NCBI GenBank assembly: GCA_023055355.1
Contig: JALJCS010000001.1
Location: 23,063,881-23,127,880, forward strand
Direction: 5' to 3'
Source: Agelaius tricolor
Taxonomy: Eukaryota > Chordata > Aves > Passeriformes > Icteridae
Length of the DNA stretch: 64,000 bases
The translations under genes were made by a program, and so were the position numbers. The notes under the pieces are model-generated. The model ran no database searches, was not told where the DNA came from, and worked only from the letters and a program-made list of their open reading frames with translations. Every line of letters begins with the position of its first letter. Positions within the stretch are counted from its first letter, which is position 1. This document shows positions 38,701 through 47,600 of the stretch, in pieces.

Positions 38701-41112
38701 ACCAGGAACTAAAGGGGAGCTTATTACCTTACTTGCTACAAAAAAGACACCTAAAAGTACCTGGAGAGACAGATTTTTGTCTCTCATTATTTCTGTCTCT
38801 AAGAAATTATGCCTCAAAACTCACCAGAAAAAAAAATTCAACCCAAAAAACCAAGCAGATGAAAGAATGAGATCTTGCTGATATCTCCTCAGATAAACAA
38901 TTTGTTAACTTGGTAAGTGCTGTACTTTTAAACTTGATGGACTTTTAAATTTATTTTGTAAGACTTAGGTGTTCCAAAATAAATCACTACCTTCTTGCCC
39001 TAATCAGGAAAATACACACACCAAGAAGGATAATAACTCATAATAAAACATTATGCCTCTAACTCAGGAATTATTAAAGAAACATTTCCATTATTAAGGA
39101 AACTGATAGGGTGAGTATATATTAACCCTAGTTATTGGAGAAAGTGGCATTAATTTAATACCATCCCCCAGAAACACTTAGGAGCTCTAAAAAGTCTGCT
39201 TATAGGAGAGCATAAAATTAGTTCTGTAGTTACTAATGTAATGGTACTATTGCATATACAGTTTACAAAATTGAAACCACAGAACCTCAATTGTCCTACA
39301 AGGGCTGAAGAGTTCTTTTAATCAAAAGAAAAACAAACACTAGGTGTTTTTCTAATTTAAGTGGCCTATAGGAAAAGCAAATCCAGGCTGGAGGTTGGAA
39401 ACCATCATTTTTACCCGTGTATATTTTTATGTAGGCAATGTAAAAATAAAGAGTGCAAACAATTAGCCTTATTAACAAAGAGACATGGACTGCGTGCTCC
39501 TTCCTAGGGGAAAGGCATTCCCTTAAGCCAAGATCACGCATTCATTTGATCCCATCCTGGTGCTTTGCTTCCCCCGGCCTTTTCTTTGGCCAGTGGGGAC
39601 TTCCGACCATCCCGAGGGGCTCGCTGCAGCCCTGGGAGGCACCCTGGGAGCAATCCCCTTCTGGTGAGAGACCACCCAACACCCATGGAGCCTGCCTGGA
39701 GAGCAGCAAAGTACATAGGCTTCATCTGACCCACCGCTACAGCGAAACTGCTGAACGCTCCTGTGCCCTCCCTGCTCAGCCTAGTAAGGCACGGCAGCAT
39801 TCTCGCAATTAACTTGCTAAAGCTGAGTACCAGGCTGGGCGAGCGTACCCATATTGCTCGGGGCGGGGCTGGGGGGCCGAGGAAGGCGGAGGAGAGCAGC
39901 TCAGCCTGCCACGGCGGGGCCAGCCAGGCTACTACAGCACACAAAATCAGGAGCAGGAGTTTCCCACCGAGCGCATCTTCCACCCAGCAGCCAGGTCTGC
40001 TCTGCTTCCGGCAGGGCGCATCACTTCCCACCCTTGCCCGACAACATCCATCACCCCCTCGGCAAATATTTTTTATGGTTATAGGTTTAAGGACAGGAAG
40101 GGGGAAAAATTAAAAAAAAAATAAAAAAAAAAGAAAAATCAAGCTTTTTTCTGCTTCACCGCCTCCCGCCGGATACACATAATGCGGCCGATAATGAAGT
40201 GAGAATCCCCCGCCGCGAAGCCCCCCGCCCCCGGAGCGCAGATGCTGCCCCGGCCAAGCCTCCCGCCGCCGGCACCAGGTCGCCGACACAAAGGCTCCAA
40301 AGCACCGTAAATAGAGCCCCGCGGCCGCCTCCCGCCGCCGGAGAGCGCTGGGCGAGCCCGCCCCGGCGGCGAGCCCACCCCTCCCGCCTCGGGAGATGTC
40401 AGGTTACAGCCGAAAAGCCATTTACCGGGCTCGAAGTCAGGAATGCGCGCCTGGTATTCCGCTCCGACCCTCATTCCTACATCTGCAAGGCAAAGGGGGG
40501 AAGAGAAATTAAGGGCTGGAGCGTCCCCGGGCGCCGTCCCAGGCTCCCGCCGTGCGGCGGGCGGGCGGGCTGGCGGAGCCCCCGCCGCGGCCGTGCGGAA
40601 TAAGCCACCTCCTCCCCCCGCCACCCCCCGCCCACCGCCGCCGCCGCGGATTAAGCCCCGACGACCGCCGAGGAGGGGGCAGGAGGAGGCGGAAGGGGGA
40701 GTTTATTCCAGCGGAACAATGGGGACGGCGGCGGCTCCCGGGAGACACTCCCTCCCCATCGTTAAGTACCGCGGGGGCAGCCGCGGGGCCGCGCCGCGCG
40801 CTCCCGCCCCCCCGCCCCGCACACGCGCGGCCGCGGCTCGGCCGCGGCACGGACGGAGCGGCGGAGCCCCGGCACCGGGAAGGGGGAGGCGGCTCGGCTC
40901 GCTTCGCCGCCCCTCCCGCCGCCTCCGCCACCCCCCTGCCGCCGCCGGCGGGGCGGCCCCAGGCTCGCACCGTGCTCGTCGCCACTGTCGCCGCCGCCGC
41001 TCTCCGGCTCCGAGTAGTGCCCGTTGGAGGGGCTGCTGCTCTTGGCGCCGTTGGGGGCTGTCCGGCTCTTTCCCCCCAAGAGCTCCGCGCCCTTCTCCAT
41101 CGCGCCCGGCAT
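17438..41112 (-). CDS. RCOR3: REST corepressor 3 (CoREST3), complete, 12 coding exons
   Basis: RCOR3 is a nuclear scaffold that ties the histone demethylase LSD1/KDM1A to HDAC1/2 and nucleosomes. The coding exons, read on the minus strand, are 41112-40971, 40482-40426, 34443-34366, 32879-32827, 31107-30946, 30593-30469, 29025-28947, 26285-26067, 24407-24330, 23718-23661, 18452-18211 and 17782-17438. They total 1638 nt (545 residues plus TGA). All junctions are GT-AG and reading phase is kept throughout. Domains: acidic/Ser-rich N-terminus 1-47; ELM2 about 48-134; SANT1 about 137-186; basic and acidic linker 187-232; LSD1-binding linker and coiled coil about 233-331; SANT2 about 336-387; Pro/Ala-rich tail 432-545. 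The long tail and the [16 protein letters not shown] segment fit RCOR3 rather than RCOR1 or RCOR2 as I remember those families. The start is the ATG of [12 protein letters not shown], which aligns with the vertebrate N-terminus. I see no frameshift or premature stop. Confidence 0.96.
18211..18452 (-). CDS. RCOR3: RCOR3 coding exon 11 (SANT2 and C-terminal linker)
   Basis: A 242-nt exon with acceptor GCCTTCCAG encodes [40 protein letters not shown] and LQEWEAEQG, then an acidic Ser-rich run ending STDEEDE. This completes SANT2. The donor GAG|GTGTGT is followed in frame by seven sense codons (VCFVYQK) and a stop. Intron retention here would therefore make a short isoform lacking the proline-rich tail. 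Confidence 0.95.
18453..23660 (-). other. RCOR3: RCOR3 intron 10 (5,208 bp)
   Basis: An AT-rich intron between the two halves of SANT2. It carries the perfect 14-bp hairpin at 19126-19156. No transposon of recognisable family and no coding frame with support were seen. Confidence 0.8.
19126..19156. repeat. Perfect 14-bp hairpin with a 3-nt loop in RCOR3 intron 10
   Basis: Arm ATTTACATTCTCCA (19126-19139), loop CCT, arm TGGAGAATGTAAAT (19143-19156), with no mismatch. An extra partial copy of the left arm (TTTACATT) lies just before it, at 19121-19128. Confidence 0.9.
23661..23718 (-). CDS. RCOR3: RCOR3 coding exon 10 (start of SANT2)
   Basis: A 58-nt exon with acceptor TTTTAATAG and donor ACAAG|GTATGT encodes [19 protein letters not shown] plus one base of the next Gly. 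[13 protein letters not shown] is helix 1 of the second SANT/Myb-like domain, which contacts DNA in CoREST complexes. Confidence 0.94.
24330..24407 (-). CDS. RCOR3: RCOR3 coding exon 9 (coiled coil)
   Basis: A 78-nt exon of 26 codons, phase 0, encodes [20 protein letters not shown] followed by EFKPPE. It continues the helix that packs against the LSD1 tower. The acceptor is TTTGACCAAG and the donor is CCTGAG|GTAAAT. Confidence 0.94.
25104..25143 (+). repeat. A-rich tract with G interruptions, RCOR3 intron 8
   Basis: Repeated blocks of A4-11 separated by single G. On the RCOR3 sense strand it is a T/C polypyrimidine tract but lies about 740 bp downstream of exon 8, away from a known acceptor. 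Confidence 0.8.
25947..25997 (+). repeat. Short direct duplication in RCOR3 intron 8
   Basis: The 22-mer beginning TAAAGAAGTTTCAGAATC occurs at 25947-25968 and 25976-25997, a 29-bp period. It lies 70-120 bp downstream (in RCOR3 sense) of the exon 8 donor. Confidence 0.85.
26067..26285 (-). CDS. RCOR3: RCOR3 coding exon 8 (LSD1-binding linker)
   Basis: A 219-nt exon of 73 codons, phase 0 at both ends, starts [20 protein letters not shown]. It passes through [20 protein letters not shown] and ends [15 protein letters not shown], then donor GTACCA. In CoREST structures this region lies along the LSD1 tower domain, and its end begins the coiled coil. Intron 8 holds a 29-bp tandem duplication about 70-120 bp downstream of this exon. 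Confidence 0.96.
28947..29025 (-). CDS. RCOR3: RCOR3 coding exon 7 (acidic linker)
   Basis: A 79-nt exon with acceptor GTCTTTAG and donor AAGGAG|GTAACA encodes the acidic linker [19 protein letters not shown] followed by PKKEAKKE. This segment lies between SANT1 and the LSD1-binding region. Single residue differences from the mammalian linker, such as Ser for Thr before HPMDG, are conservative. Confidence 0.94.
30469..30593 (-). CDS. RCOR3: RCOR3 coding exon 6 (SANT1 recognition helix and basic tail)
   Basis: A 125-nt exon follows acceptor CTTCTAG. It encodes [20 protein letters not shown] and then a basic stretch [22 protein letters not shown]. The Ser206 codon is split with exon 7. The aromatic YYYSW run is the end of SANT1. 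Intron 5 before it is short (352 bp). Confidence 0.95.
30946..31107 (-). CDS. RCOR3: RCOR3 coding exon 5 (end of ELM2, SANT1)
   Basis: A 162-nt exon of 54 codons starts [20 protein letters not shown] and contains [18 protein letters not shown], the first helix of SANT1. The last codons are HRIQQM, then donor GTAAAG. ELM2 and SANT1 together recruit HDAC1/2 in the CoREST family. RCOR3 is described as a weaker HDAC recruiter than RCOR1; nothing in this exon alone tests that. Confidence 0.96.
31483..31529 (+). repeat. Three short direct repeats of ATACTTTT, RCOR3 intron 4
   Basis: ATACTTTTAAGTATTA, ATACTTTTAAATAAAA and ATACTTTTCA follow one another with a 16-bp period, an AT-rich minisatellite-like patch. 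Confidence 0.7.
32827..32879 (-). CDS. RCOR3: RCOR3 coding exon 4 (ELM2)
   Basis: A 53-nt exon with acceptor TTGTTACAG and donor GAACAG|GTAAGT encodes [18 protein letters not shown], where the first Leu codon is split with exon 3. It continues the ELM2 domain, and the exon ends in phase 0. Confidence 0.95.
34366..34443 (-). CDS. RCOR3: RCOR3 coding exon 3 (ELM2)
   Basis: A 78-nt exon with acceptor TTCTTACAG and donor AAGT|GTAAGT encodes [19 protein letters not shown] followed by HNIPDAK. This is the central ELM2 stretch. Intron 2 upstream (5,982 bp) is the longest in the gene and carries the solo LTR and a CR1 fragment-free 3' part. Confidence 0.95.
34582..34790 (-). mobile_element. CR1 LINE fragment in RCOR3 intron 2/3 border region
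   Basis: The plus strand reads GTTGGAAGGAATC, GGGCAGGGACACCTTCCACT, GATGGGGCATCCACAGCC and GGCAACCTGTGCCAGTGCC. In minus-strand translation the remnant gives [19 protein letters not shown], the decayed C-terminus of CR1 reverse transcriptase ORF2. It begins about 140 bp upstream of RCOR3 exon 3, inside intron 2. Confidence 0.9.
36486..36942 (-). mobile_element. Solo LTR of an endogenous retrovirus (ERVL-like), RCOR3 intron 2
   Basis: A 457-bp element begins TGATGCCTT and ends AAGGCATA, near-perfect terminal inverted repeats, and is flanked on both sides by the 5-bp duplication ATCTC (36481-36485 and 36943-36947). A 5-bp duplication suits the ERVL class. On the minus strand there is a TATA-like ATAAAA near 36,665-36,670 and AATAAA at 36552-36547, so the LTR has the same orientation as RCOR3. 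The body resembles LTRs I recall from songbird genomes. There are no internal retroviral genes, so it is a recombined solo LTR. Confidence 0.75.
40426..40482 (-). CDS. RCOR3: RCOR3 coding exon 2 (start of ELM2)
   Basis: A 57-nt exon follows a TTGCCTTGCAG acceptor and ends CCCG|GTAAAT. With the carried bases it encodes [19 protein letters not shown] and one base of the next Gly, the conserved beginning of the ELM2 domain. Intron 1 is only 488 bp and lies wholly in the CpG island. An internal ATG (Met51) is in frame and could serve a shorter isoform, but nothing here shows its use. Confidence 0.95.
40483..40970 (-). other. RCOR3: RCOR3 intron 1 (GC-rich)
   Basis: A 488-bp intron lies entirely in the CpG island, with C-rich runs on the plus strand near 40611-40640 and 40801-40818. 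Large overlapping frames on both strands here are composition artefacts; their products are Ala/Arg/Pro/Gly-rich. Confidence 0.8.
40971..41112 (-). CDS. RCOR3: RCOR3 coding exon 1
   Basis: This exon encodes residues 1-47 plus the first base of codon 48. The product starts [14 protein letters not shown] and ends [16 protein letters not shown], an N-terminal low-complexity Ser/Gly/acidic segment that precedes ELM2. The donor reads CACG|GTGCGAG. The exon lies in the CpG island. It is somewhat different in Gly/Ser content from the mammalian N-terminus I recall, which is common in this unstructured part. Confidence 0.93.
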
Positions 41113-41169
41113 GCCAGGGCTGGGAGCGGGGGAGAGCGGCGGCAGCGCTGGCTGCCGAGGGGGGGGAAG

Positions 41170-41187
41170 TTAATACGGAGCCGCCAT
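41170..41187 (-). other. Five-residue upstream ORF (MAAPY) before RCOR3
   Basis: The ATG inside the TISU element reads ATG GCG GCT CCG TAT TAA, so it terminates 57 nt before the RCOR3 ATG at 41112. If transcription starts upstream of 41,190, this is a minimal uORF in a strong context (A at -3, G at +4). Translation is not shown. Confidence 0.5.
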
Positions 41188-41191
41188 GTTG
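41180..41191 (-). promoter_or_regulatory. RCOR3: TISU / YY1-type element CAACATGGCGGC
   Basis: On the RCOR3 sense strand this 12-mer matches the TISU consensus SAASATGGCGGC exactly and also the YY1 core ATGGCGGC. Such elements usually sit within about 30 nt of a start site and act in both transcription and cap-proximal initiation. It lies about 70 nt upstream of the RCOR3 ATG. Its ATG opens a five-residue ORF instead of the main protein. Confidence 0.6.
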
Positions 41192-41336
41192 CCCCCTCCC
41201 CGCCCCCCCCCTCGGGCACCTCCTCCCCCCGCCCGCCGCGCCCCCCTCCCCCGGCGCCGGGAATCCCTCCGCGCCGGCCCGGCCGGATCTCGCCGAGGGG
41301 CGGGGATGCCGCCGCAGCGCCGGCGGCGCGGCCGAA

Positions 41337-41356
41337 GGAAGGAAGGAAGGAAGGAT
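41337..41356 (+). repeat. GGAA microsatellite in the RCOR3 CpG island
   Basis: Five GGAA units in tandem, each an ETS core, lie about 225 bp upstream of the RCOR3 ATG. Confidence 0.85.
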
Positions 41357-42103
41357 TCCTCCCGGACCGCGGCCGCGCCGCCGCGCCGTGGAGCTCACCC
41401 GGCCAGCGGGCCCAGAGCACAGAGGGGACTATTTCCCGGCGGCGGCGGCGGCGCAGGGATCCCGGCGGGCGGGAGTGGCGGGCCCGGTGGTGCCGTGGCC
41501 AGGGCGGGAGGAGCCGCGGCCGCGCAGGGACGGGAGGCGCGGGAGGGGCCCGGCCACCTCAGGGCCGGGGCCGCGGAGCGGGGAAAGGCGGTGCTGTCAC
41601 ATCGCTGAAATCGCACGGTGTGGGAACCAGTGCTGGCTTTTCTTTCTAAATTCAAAAAGTGATCTATTTATTTACCTGTTTAGTGAATTCCGGTGCGTTA
41701 CCAAGTGCTGCGGTGTTACCATGCAGTTTATCTCCAATATTCACGTTTTATGAGGTAAAAAAGGGCTGAGACGGGCTCCAGACTGAGTCTGAGTTACAGT
41801 GTGACAACAGTCTTGCTGCTTAATCTGGTGATGCGTTATTAGTCTGGTTTGTTCTGTGCAAACGCATTTAATGTTCTTGTGGCTAAGATTTTATATGTGT
41901 TATAGATATTTTTAATGATACCCTGATAGTTTGTCAGTCCGATTTCCAGATGTAGGGAAAAAAGTATAACTTTTAATTGCTGTATATCAAATTAAAGTCT
42001 CACGTTCCAGCTAAGAGTGTCTGACACAATCCATTACCCTTTGTCACATCTCAGCATTCTTCCCCAACTTTGCCCTGGCGGCTGTCGGCCCCAAGCTGAT
42101 GGG

Positions 42104-42139
42104 TTGGTTGATTGATTGACTGATTGATGATTGATTGAG
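42104..42139 (+). repeat. TTGA-type microsatellite
   Basis: Imperfect tetranucleotide repeats, TTGGTTGATTGATTGACTGA and then TTGATGATTGATTGA. Confidence 0.8.
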
Positions 42140-43340
42140 GAGTGCCAGCAGGAATAGTGCAGCTGCTTTCTTAGGTGAGATAAAGGGGAGATAACCACTT
42201 GTGTCCGTACTTATGGCTACTAAGTGTTCATGTTGGCTTATAGTTGGATGCAGTTGTGTTTGCTGTTTCTTGATACTTGCCTTGAAAACAGCACATTATG
42301 ATCAAATTATATACTTTTGAAAAACCTTCGTATATGTGTGCTTCCTAGAATATGTCAGGAAGATATTGTCAAGACTTTTCCTGCTTTGGGAGTTTTGTGG
42401 TCTTTGAAGAACTGGTTTTGTGACAACTTTTGGCCGATGGCTATCAAAAATGCAAGTAAACAAGCTGTTACTCCTCTATGCTTGCTGTTTTTCATGAGCT
42501 GGAGAGAAAGATTAGCAAGGACAAGGTAGGAACAGCGGTGGTTGACTGCCTGCAAGTACCTCAGCAATTGAGGATTTGCAGCCTCACAGTTTAATGTACA
42601 CAAAAAAAACTCACAATAGGAAAACACTGAAATGTCAGAGCCACAGGAAAATCTTGAACCAAAGTTTGTACTTTTAAGACACAAAATTTACAAAAAGCAG
42701 GAAATCATTACGAAAACTTGCAGGAAATTGGGATTTGTTGTTTTAGTTGTAAGGCCATCTATTTGAGATTTTTTTATCTTTATTTTCTATGGATGTGAAA
42801 TTTGGGCATACGACTGTATTTGTCTGACAGTACTTAACTACTGATAAAAGCTGATGGAAGTTTTAGTAAGCTGTTACAGCTTTCAGGAATGTTAAGTTCT
42901 TACAGGTGTCATGAAAGTAACCACCTGAAAGGAAGAGAGATTCCTTGTGGCATGGTTTGGAGGAGAATTGTCAGAAGAGCTTGGCCTTTTCTCTTTCTGC
43001 TCCTGATGGAGCTGCATTTTGGAGGTTACATGAAAGGGCTTAGGTTTGCTTAGTCAAGTACTTAGACATTAGCAGATCCATATAATGATTTTTTTCCCGC
43101 ATGCAGTCTGAAAGTTGGGCTATTTCTTCTCTTGTCTTCTGTTTTAATTTTTTTTGTTTGGTTGTGGTTTTTTTGTTTGGTTGTTTTTTATCCCTCTCTG
43201 CACAGTTCCTCTGTCACATTCAGTATATGAGTGCTTCTGGATTAGATGTGACATGATGATCAAATAGTTGTTTGTGAGATTGGTGCTGCATTTGTTACAG
43301 AAACTATGCATAAGGAGTCATCTTAGATTAATGTTAGCAT

Positions 43341-43500
43341 ATAGAATCACAGCATAGGTTGGGCTGGAAGGAACCTTAAATATCATAGAGTTCCAAACCC
43401 TTGCCAAGGGCAAAGATGCCACTCACTAGATCAGGATTCTCAGAGCCCCATCCAACCTGGCCTTGGACACTTCCAGGGATGGGGCATCCACAACCTCTCC
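43341..43500 (-). mobile_element. CR1 LINE fragment, intergenic
   Basis: The copy starts with ATAGAATCACAGCATAGG, the short-repeat 3' terminus of CR1 in reverse. It continues through GGCTGGAAGGAACCTTAAA and GGATGGGGCATCCACAACC and stops abruptly at about 43500. It is a 5'-truncated copy of about 160 bp. Confidence 0.88.
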
Positions 43501-44169
43501 TTGCTTTATGTTGTCTCCTTTCTTCTGTATATCCTTCCTTCCCTGTATCCCTATTTGTAATTTTTGTTTCCGGACATAAGCCCTAGAGGGCAGCAAAGCA
43601 ACCAAAGCATTCAGAAGGTGCAGATTGGGCCCGTCTGAAGATTCTCTTTAGGAGCCCGTCGGTTTTGCATTCTTGGAGATTATGCCTTTCTTCTTAAAAC
43701 GTGTTTCCCAAGTCATAGTTTCAGGGGGAAGGTTTGTGTTTGGGCAGGGATCCTTGGGGCACAAAGTGGATTGCAACAGAGAGGAAGGGAATTAGGGAAT
43801 GGACAAGTTGAAGACAAGGAAGGTGAACCAGTTGCTTCTTTCCTTTTAGTGAAATTGCTAAAAAGTAGAAACAGAAGCTCAAAAGGAAGCAGCTTTCCCT
43901 ATCCATCAATTAACTCAGCTTGAAACCTACACGGCTTCTGAGGATGTTCCACACAGGGTTGAGACCTTGTGCAATTTTTGTAGGTGTGGGTTCTTGGAGC
44001 TGATTGCAAACCAGACTCTGATTGGAGTGTGGGCTCCTGCATATTATTACCTTGCAGTAAGGGCTAATGATGGTATTAACTGTTGAGTGGTGAGCTAGGG
44101 GAAGGTAAAGACTGTTTATTCAGAAGAAACTAGATTCTTCAAACGAGGTTTTAACATGCCTGTATTACT

Positions 44170-44640
44170 TTAGAATCATTTAGGATGGAAATGACCTCTA
44201 AAATTGAGTCCCACCATTAACCCAACACTGCCAAGTCTTTGCTAAACCACATCCCTAAGTGCCACATCCATGCGTCTTTTAAGTACTGCCAGGGATGGTG
44301 ACTCCACTGCTTCCTTGAGCAGCCTGCTGCAATGCTTGACTGCTCTCTCTGTGAAGAAAGTTTTCCAAATAGCCAATCTAAACCTCTCCTGGTGCAACTG
44401 GAGGCTGTTTCCTCTCATCCTGTTACTACCTGTGAGAAGAGACCAATCCCCACCTGGCCACAGCCTCCTTCCAGGCAGTTGTAGACAGCCATGAATATTC
44501 CCCTCAGCCTCCTTCTTTCCAGGTTTAAGAACCCCTGCCCACTCAGCTGCTCCTCATAAAATTCGCGCTCCAGACCTTTCACCAGCTTCATTGCTCTTTG
44601 GATGCTCTTCGTACCCCTTGTATGCCCATCTCAACTATAA
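44170..44640 (-). mobile_element. Longer, more diverged CR1 LINE fragment, intergenic
   Basis: About 470 bp resembles a different CR1 subfamily from the other copies: GAATCATTTAGGATGGAAA at the 3' end, then AACCTCTCCTGGTGCAACTG, CTGTTTCCTCTCATCCTG and CTCAGCTGCTCCTCATAA. It is in reverse orientation. Many small differences suggest an older insertion than the 43.3-kb copy. Confidence 0.82.
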
Positions 44641-47600
44641 ATTTCTAACTCATTAAATTCTAGGTCAGGGAAAGTATTGCAGATCACATGGTTGTCCTTT
44701 TTATCTTATGGTGACAGTTTCATGCTTTCAGTTTTTTTGGAAAGAGCATTTTGACAGTTTCCTGTCTTGGGAATGTTGCCTTACACCATTTAAAATCTGT
44801 GTCTTTAAATATTTTTAGAAACAGGTCAACAGATTTGTGATGCTTCTCTAGAAAAATTATAGATAGCTGATGTGTGTTTTGTGAAACCCAAAGAAAATAG
44901 GATGACTATGGAAACCTTTTGGCAATATCCAGCCTGGAAACTTGTGCTTTAATGTGAAGGTTTATAATTGTTCCATAAAGAAAAGTTAGCTCTTTGTTGT
45001 CATAAACACATTAGGAAAAGCATGCCTGGCATCAAGGTAATTTCAGATAAATTAGACTGCTTGGAGTCTGTTCACGCCTCTGCTGGAAAATATATAGATG
45101 TCATCCATCAAATCCTGTGTTTCTTTTATATTAAACACAACTTGGCCTGCTGGGTGGTAAGTGGGAGGCTTAGAGTGGACAGGGTGAGATTTATTAGTTC
45201 TTTTATACTGATGATGGTTGTTGCTGTGTTTCATTCAACATTCTTGAGTTTTTCAAGGACTTCACATTTTAGTGGAACCAGGGGAAGATGGTGGATTTTC
45301 TACAGCTCTAGAAAATCAGGCCTTCAGTCTCAAGCTAGCCTTTATTAGTATTTTTGAATTCTAGTCCTAAACTTTTAAGGCAGAAGTTAGTAAAAATTTG
45401 TTCTATATTAAAATGAAACAGCAAAGCATTTCCTGCCTTTCTACTGTTAATATCTCCCAACTGAGATTTTTTCTTTGTTTTCTTTCTTTTTGTAGTGCTG
45501 TTTTCCAGTTGATTTCATGAGTTATCTGCTTTCCAGATCTGAATGGAATTCTTCTGCATCAGAACAGGTAATAACTAATAGGGTAAATTATTCTTGGGAG
45601 ATGAAGAAAGTCATGTTGCAGTTCCTTTGAGAAGTTAAAGGACTTCAGCAGCTGTAGATACTTTTTCCTATTTAAATGCCTGTCACCAGGTATCATATCA
45701 TATTGCCAAAATTTGAGACTCAGACTGTACAGTTGTACAGTCTTAATGGTGGATACATTGAATGGAGTGGGGAGTGTTAGGACTTGGCACTCTGTTAAAA
45801 ATAGTATTTTGAGATAAATTATTTGTTGCACTGTTGGAAGGCTTGTTCAGGAATGAGCATAATGGGTTAGTGCTAACATCCATCTTGCCCAGTACTTTGA
45901 TCCTGACAGTTCTACAGAGGAACTCATTTTGGAGTGGGTGCCATAGTCTCCATTCTGTGTTGGCAAGAAGCCTATTCTTGGTCTTCTAAAGATTTTAACT
46001 CTGAAGTGTAAAGCTTGGTATCTTAAAAAAAAAACTCGTTCCTATGGATGTGTTACAGAAACTTCTGTTCCACCTTTATGTATTTGTAGACTTGTTTCAG
46101 TGACTTCCTACATGTGAATTTTACTGACACTATATGATTATTTTTTTTCCTTAAATTATTTTATCTTTTTCTTGACAGGAGGGACAGCTGTTCCTGCTCA
46201 GCCCTTTCAGTATCATTGTTTCATTTCTCTTCAGTTAATCGAAATATCTGGTGAGCTGTACTGTTTGCAAAGAGCAAAGAGGTTCTGTGTCCATTTGAAT
46301 ATGATAACACACTGTGGGAAAAGCTGAGTGTAGCTGACTTCATCTTGTGCTACACAGGCAACTCAGGACAATAGGTCATTTCAGAAAGTCATCATCTAAC
46401 CACTTATATTTTTGCCTACCCTTTTTAAAGGAAATTTTGGTAATAGCTGGCAGTATGTCTTTGAATCAGAGCATTGACATTCAGTATTGTCAATGAAGAT
46501 TCTCAGACTGTGTATGAAGATACTGTATACATGGCTGAAATGGTAGAACCTCTTTACAAATACTTGGGGTTTAGGGCTAGTTGTTTCCCACAAAAGGGAA
46601 AAAAGATATTGTAATTGTTTTGATAAGCTAGTGTGCTTTTACTTTGTCCTCTTTCACTTTTGCATAGCTACCTAAGCCACTTTTCATAGGACTGTTCAGC
46701 AGAAAGCAGAGGTCACCTAATTGATACTTAAACTTCTGTAAGAAATGGAGTTTGGTTCTCCTGCACAATGTTTACATTTTTGTGTGTTTGTTGTGGTTTG
46801 GGAGGGGTTTTGTTTGTTGTTCTAAACGCAAAGCAAGTGCTTTGATTCCATGCGGTTGGGGAAACTGTGCTAAACTTAGCTTTACTCTTGTCAGGTTGCC
46901 TGTCACTGTGCTAACTTGAAAACTTGAAGAGGTGACCATTTGCTGTGAGGTAATGATGTTTATGCTCTCTCTTGTGGATCTCTCCTCCTTTTCCTTCCAA
47001 GAAGCAACATCACAAACACTGTACAAGATTTTGTCCTTGCAGTTAATAGTACCAAGTGCTTATTTTGTTGAGAAAAATGTTCTTTAAAACATTCTAGAAT
47101 AAGAAAAGAAAATGCTCCGCTGTGTTACCATTGTTGTGTGCCTAATCCTGAAAAAGAGAGAACTTTGCCCCAAACACTTTACAGTTTGTTTGGGATCCAG
47201 CCAGTGTATGTAATTGGAAATTGAATTTCCAATCAGGAAAGGAAAATGAAGGGAGAATAAAGGAAACATCAGTAATATGTTGGACAAATTATATAAAATT
47301 ACTGTAACCCTTTACTGCCCATCCATTTAAGAGAAGTGTTATTGCAGGAGTAATCTTGGGGGATCTGAAAGAACCAAATGTTAAGAACTTCACTTGAGGA
47401 AGATGATGTATTTTTACACGTAGAAAAATGGTGTAAGGAGTGGTGTAGTAACCTGAAGTGGCAGCTTTTTTTGCTGTATGTCTTAGGCCTTGGACTGTCA
47501 GAACATTTTATGCTGTAGCATACTGGCACCTTCTGCTAAATTTTGTCCTCCATAACTTATCCTACCTGGCTTCTTGTGATTTAAGGATGGGGGAAGGAGG

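Larger units (their letters stand above)
34444..40425 (-). other. RCOR3: RCOR3 intron 2 (5,982 bp)
   Basis: The longest RCOR3 intron contains the CR1 fragment at 34582-34790, the solo LTR at 36486-36942, an A run near 36172-36190 and A-rich sequence at 40112-40138. GC rises from about 39.5 kb toward the promoter island. No additional exon is evident. Confidence 0.8.
40140..41620 (-). promoter_or_regulatory. RCOR3: CpG-island promoter of RCOR3
   Basis: About 1.5 kb of very GC- and CpG-rich sequence covers RCOR3 exons 1 and 2, intron 1 and the upstream flank. It contains (CGG)5 near 41434-41450, a GGAA repeat at 41337-41356, long C runs on the plus strand (G runs on the RCOR3 sense strand) and a TISU/YY1 element at 41191-41180. 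I see no TATA box, which is typical of a housekeeping CpG-island promoter. The transcription start probably lies between about 41,190 and 41,600. Confidence 0.85.

Noticed and set aside
40443..41753. 436-codon plus-strand frame and several 200-365-codon frames on both strands over the RCOR3 island
   Set aside because: Products are low-complexity Ala/Arg/Pro/Gly, overlap in many frames and run antisense through proven RCOR3 exons. They reflect the lack of stop codons in very GC-rich DNA.
44270..44494. 74-codon plus-strand frame
   Set aside because: Lies inside the antisense strand of a CR1 fragment.
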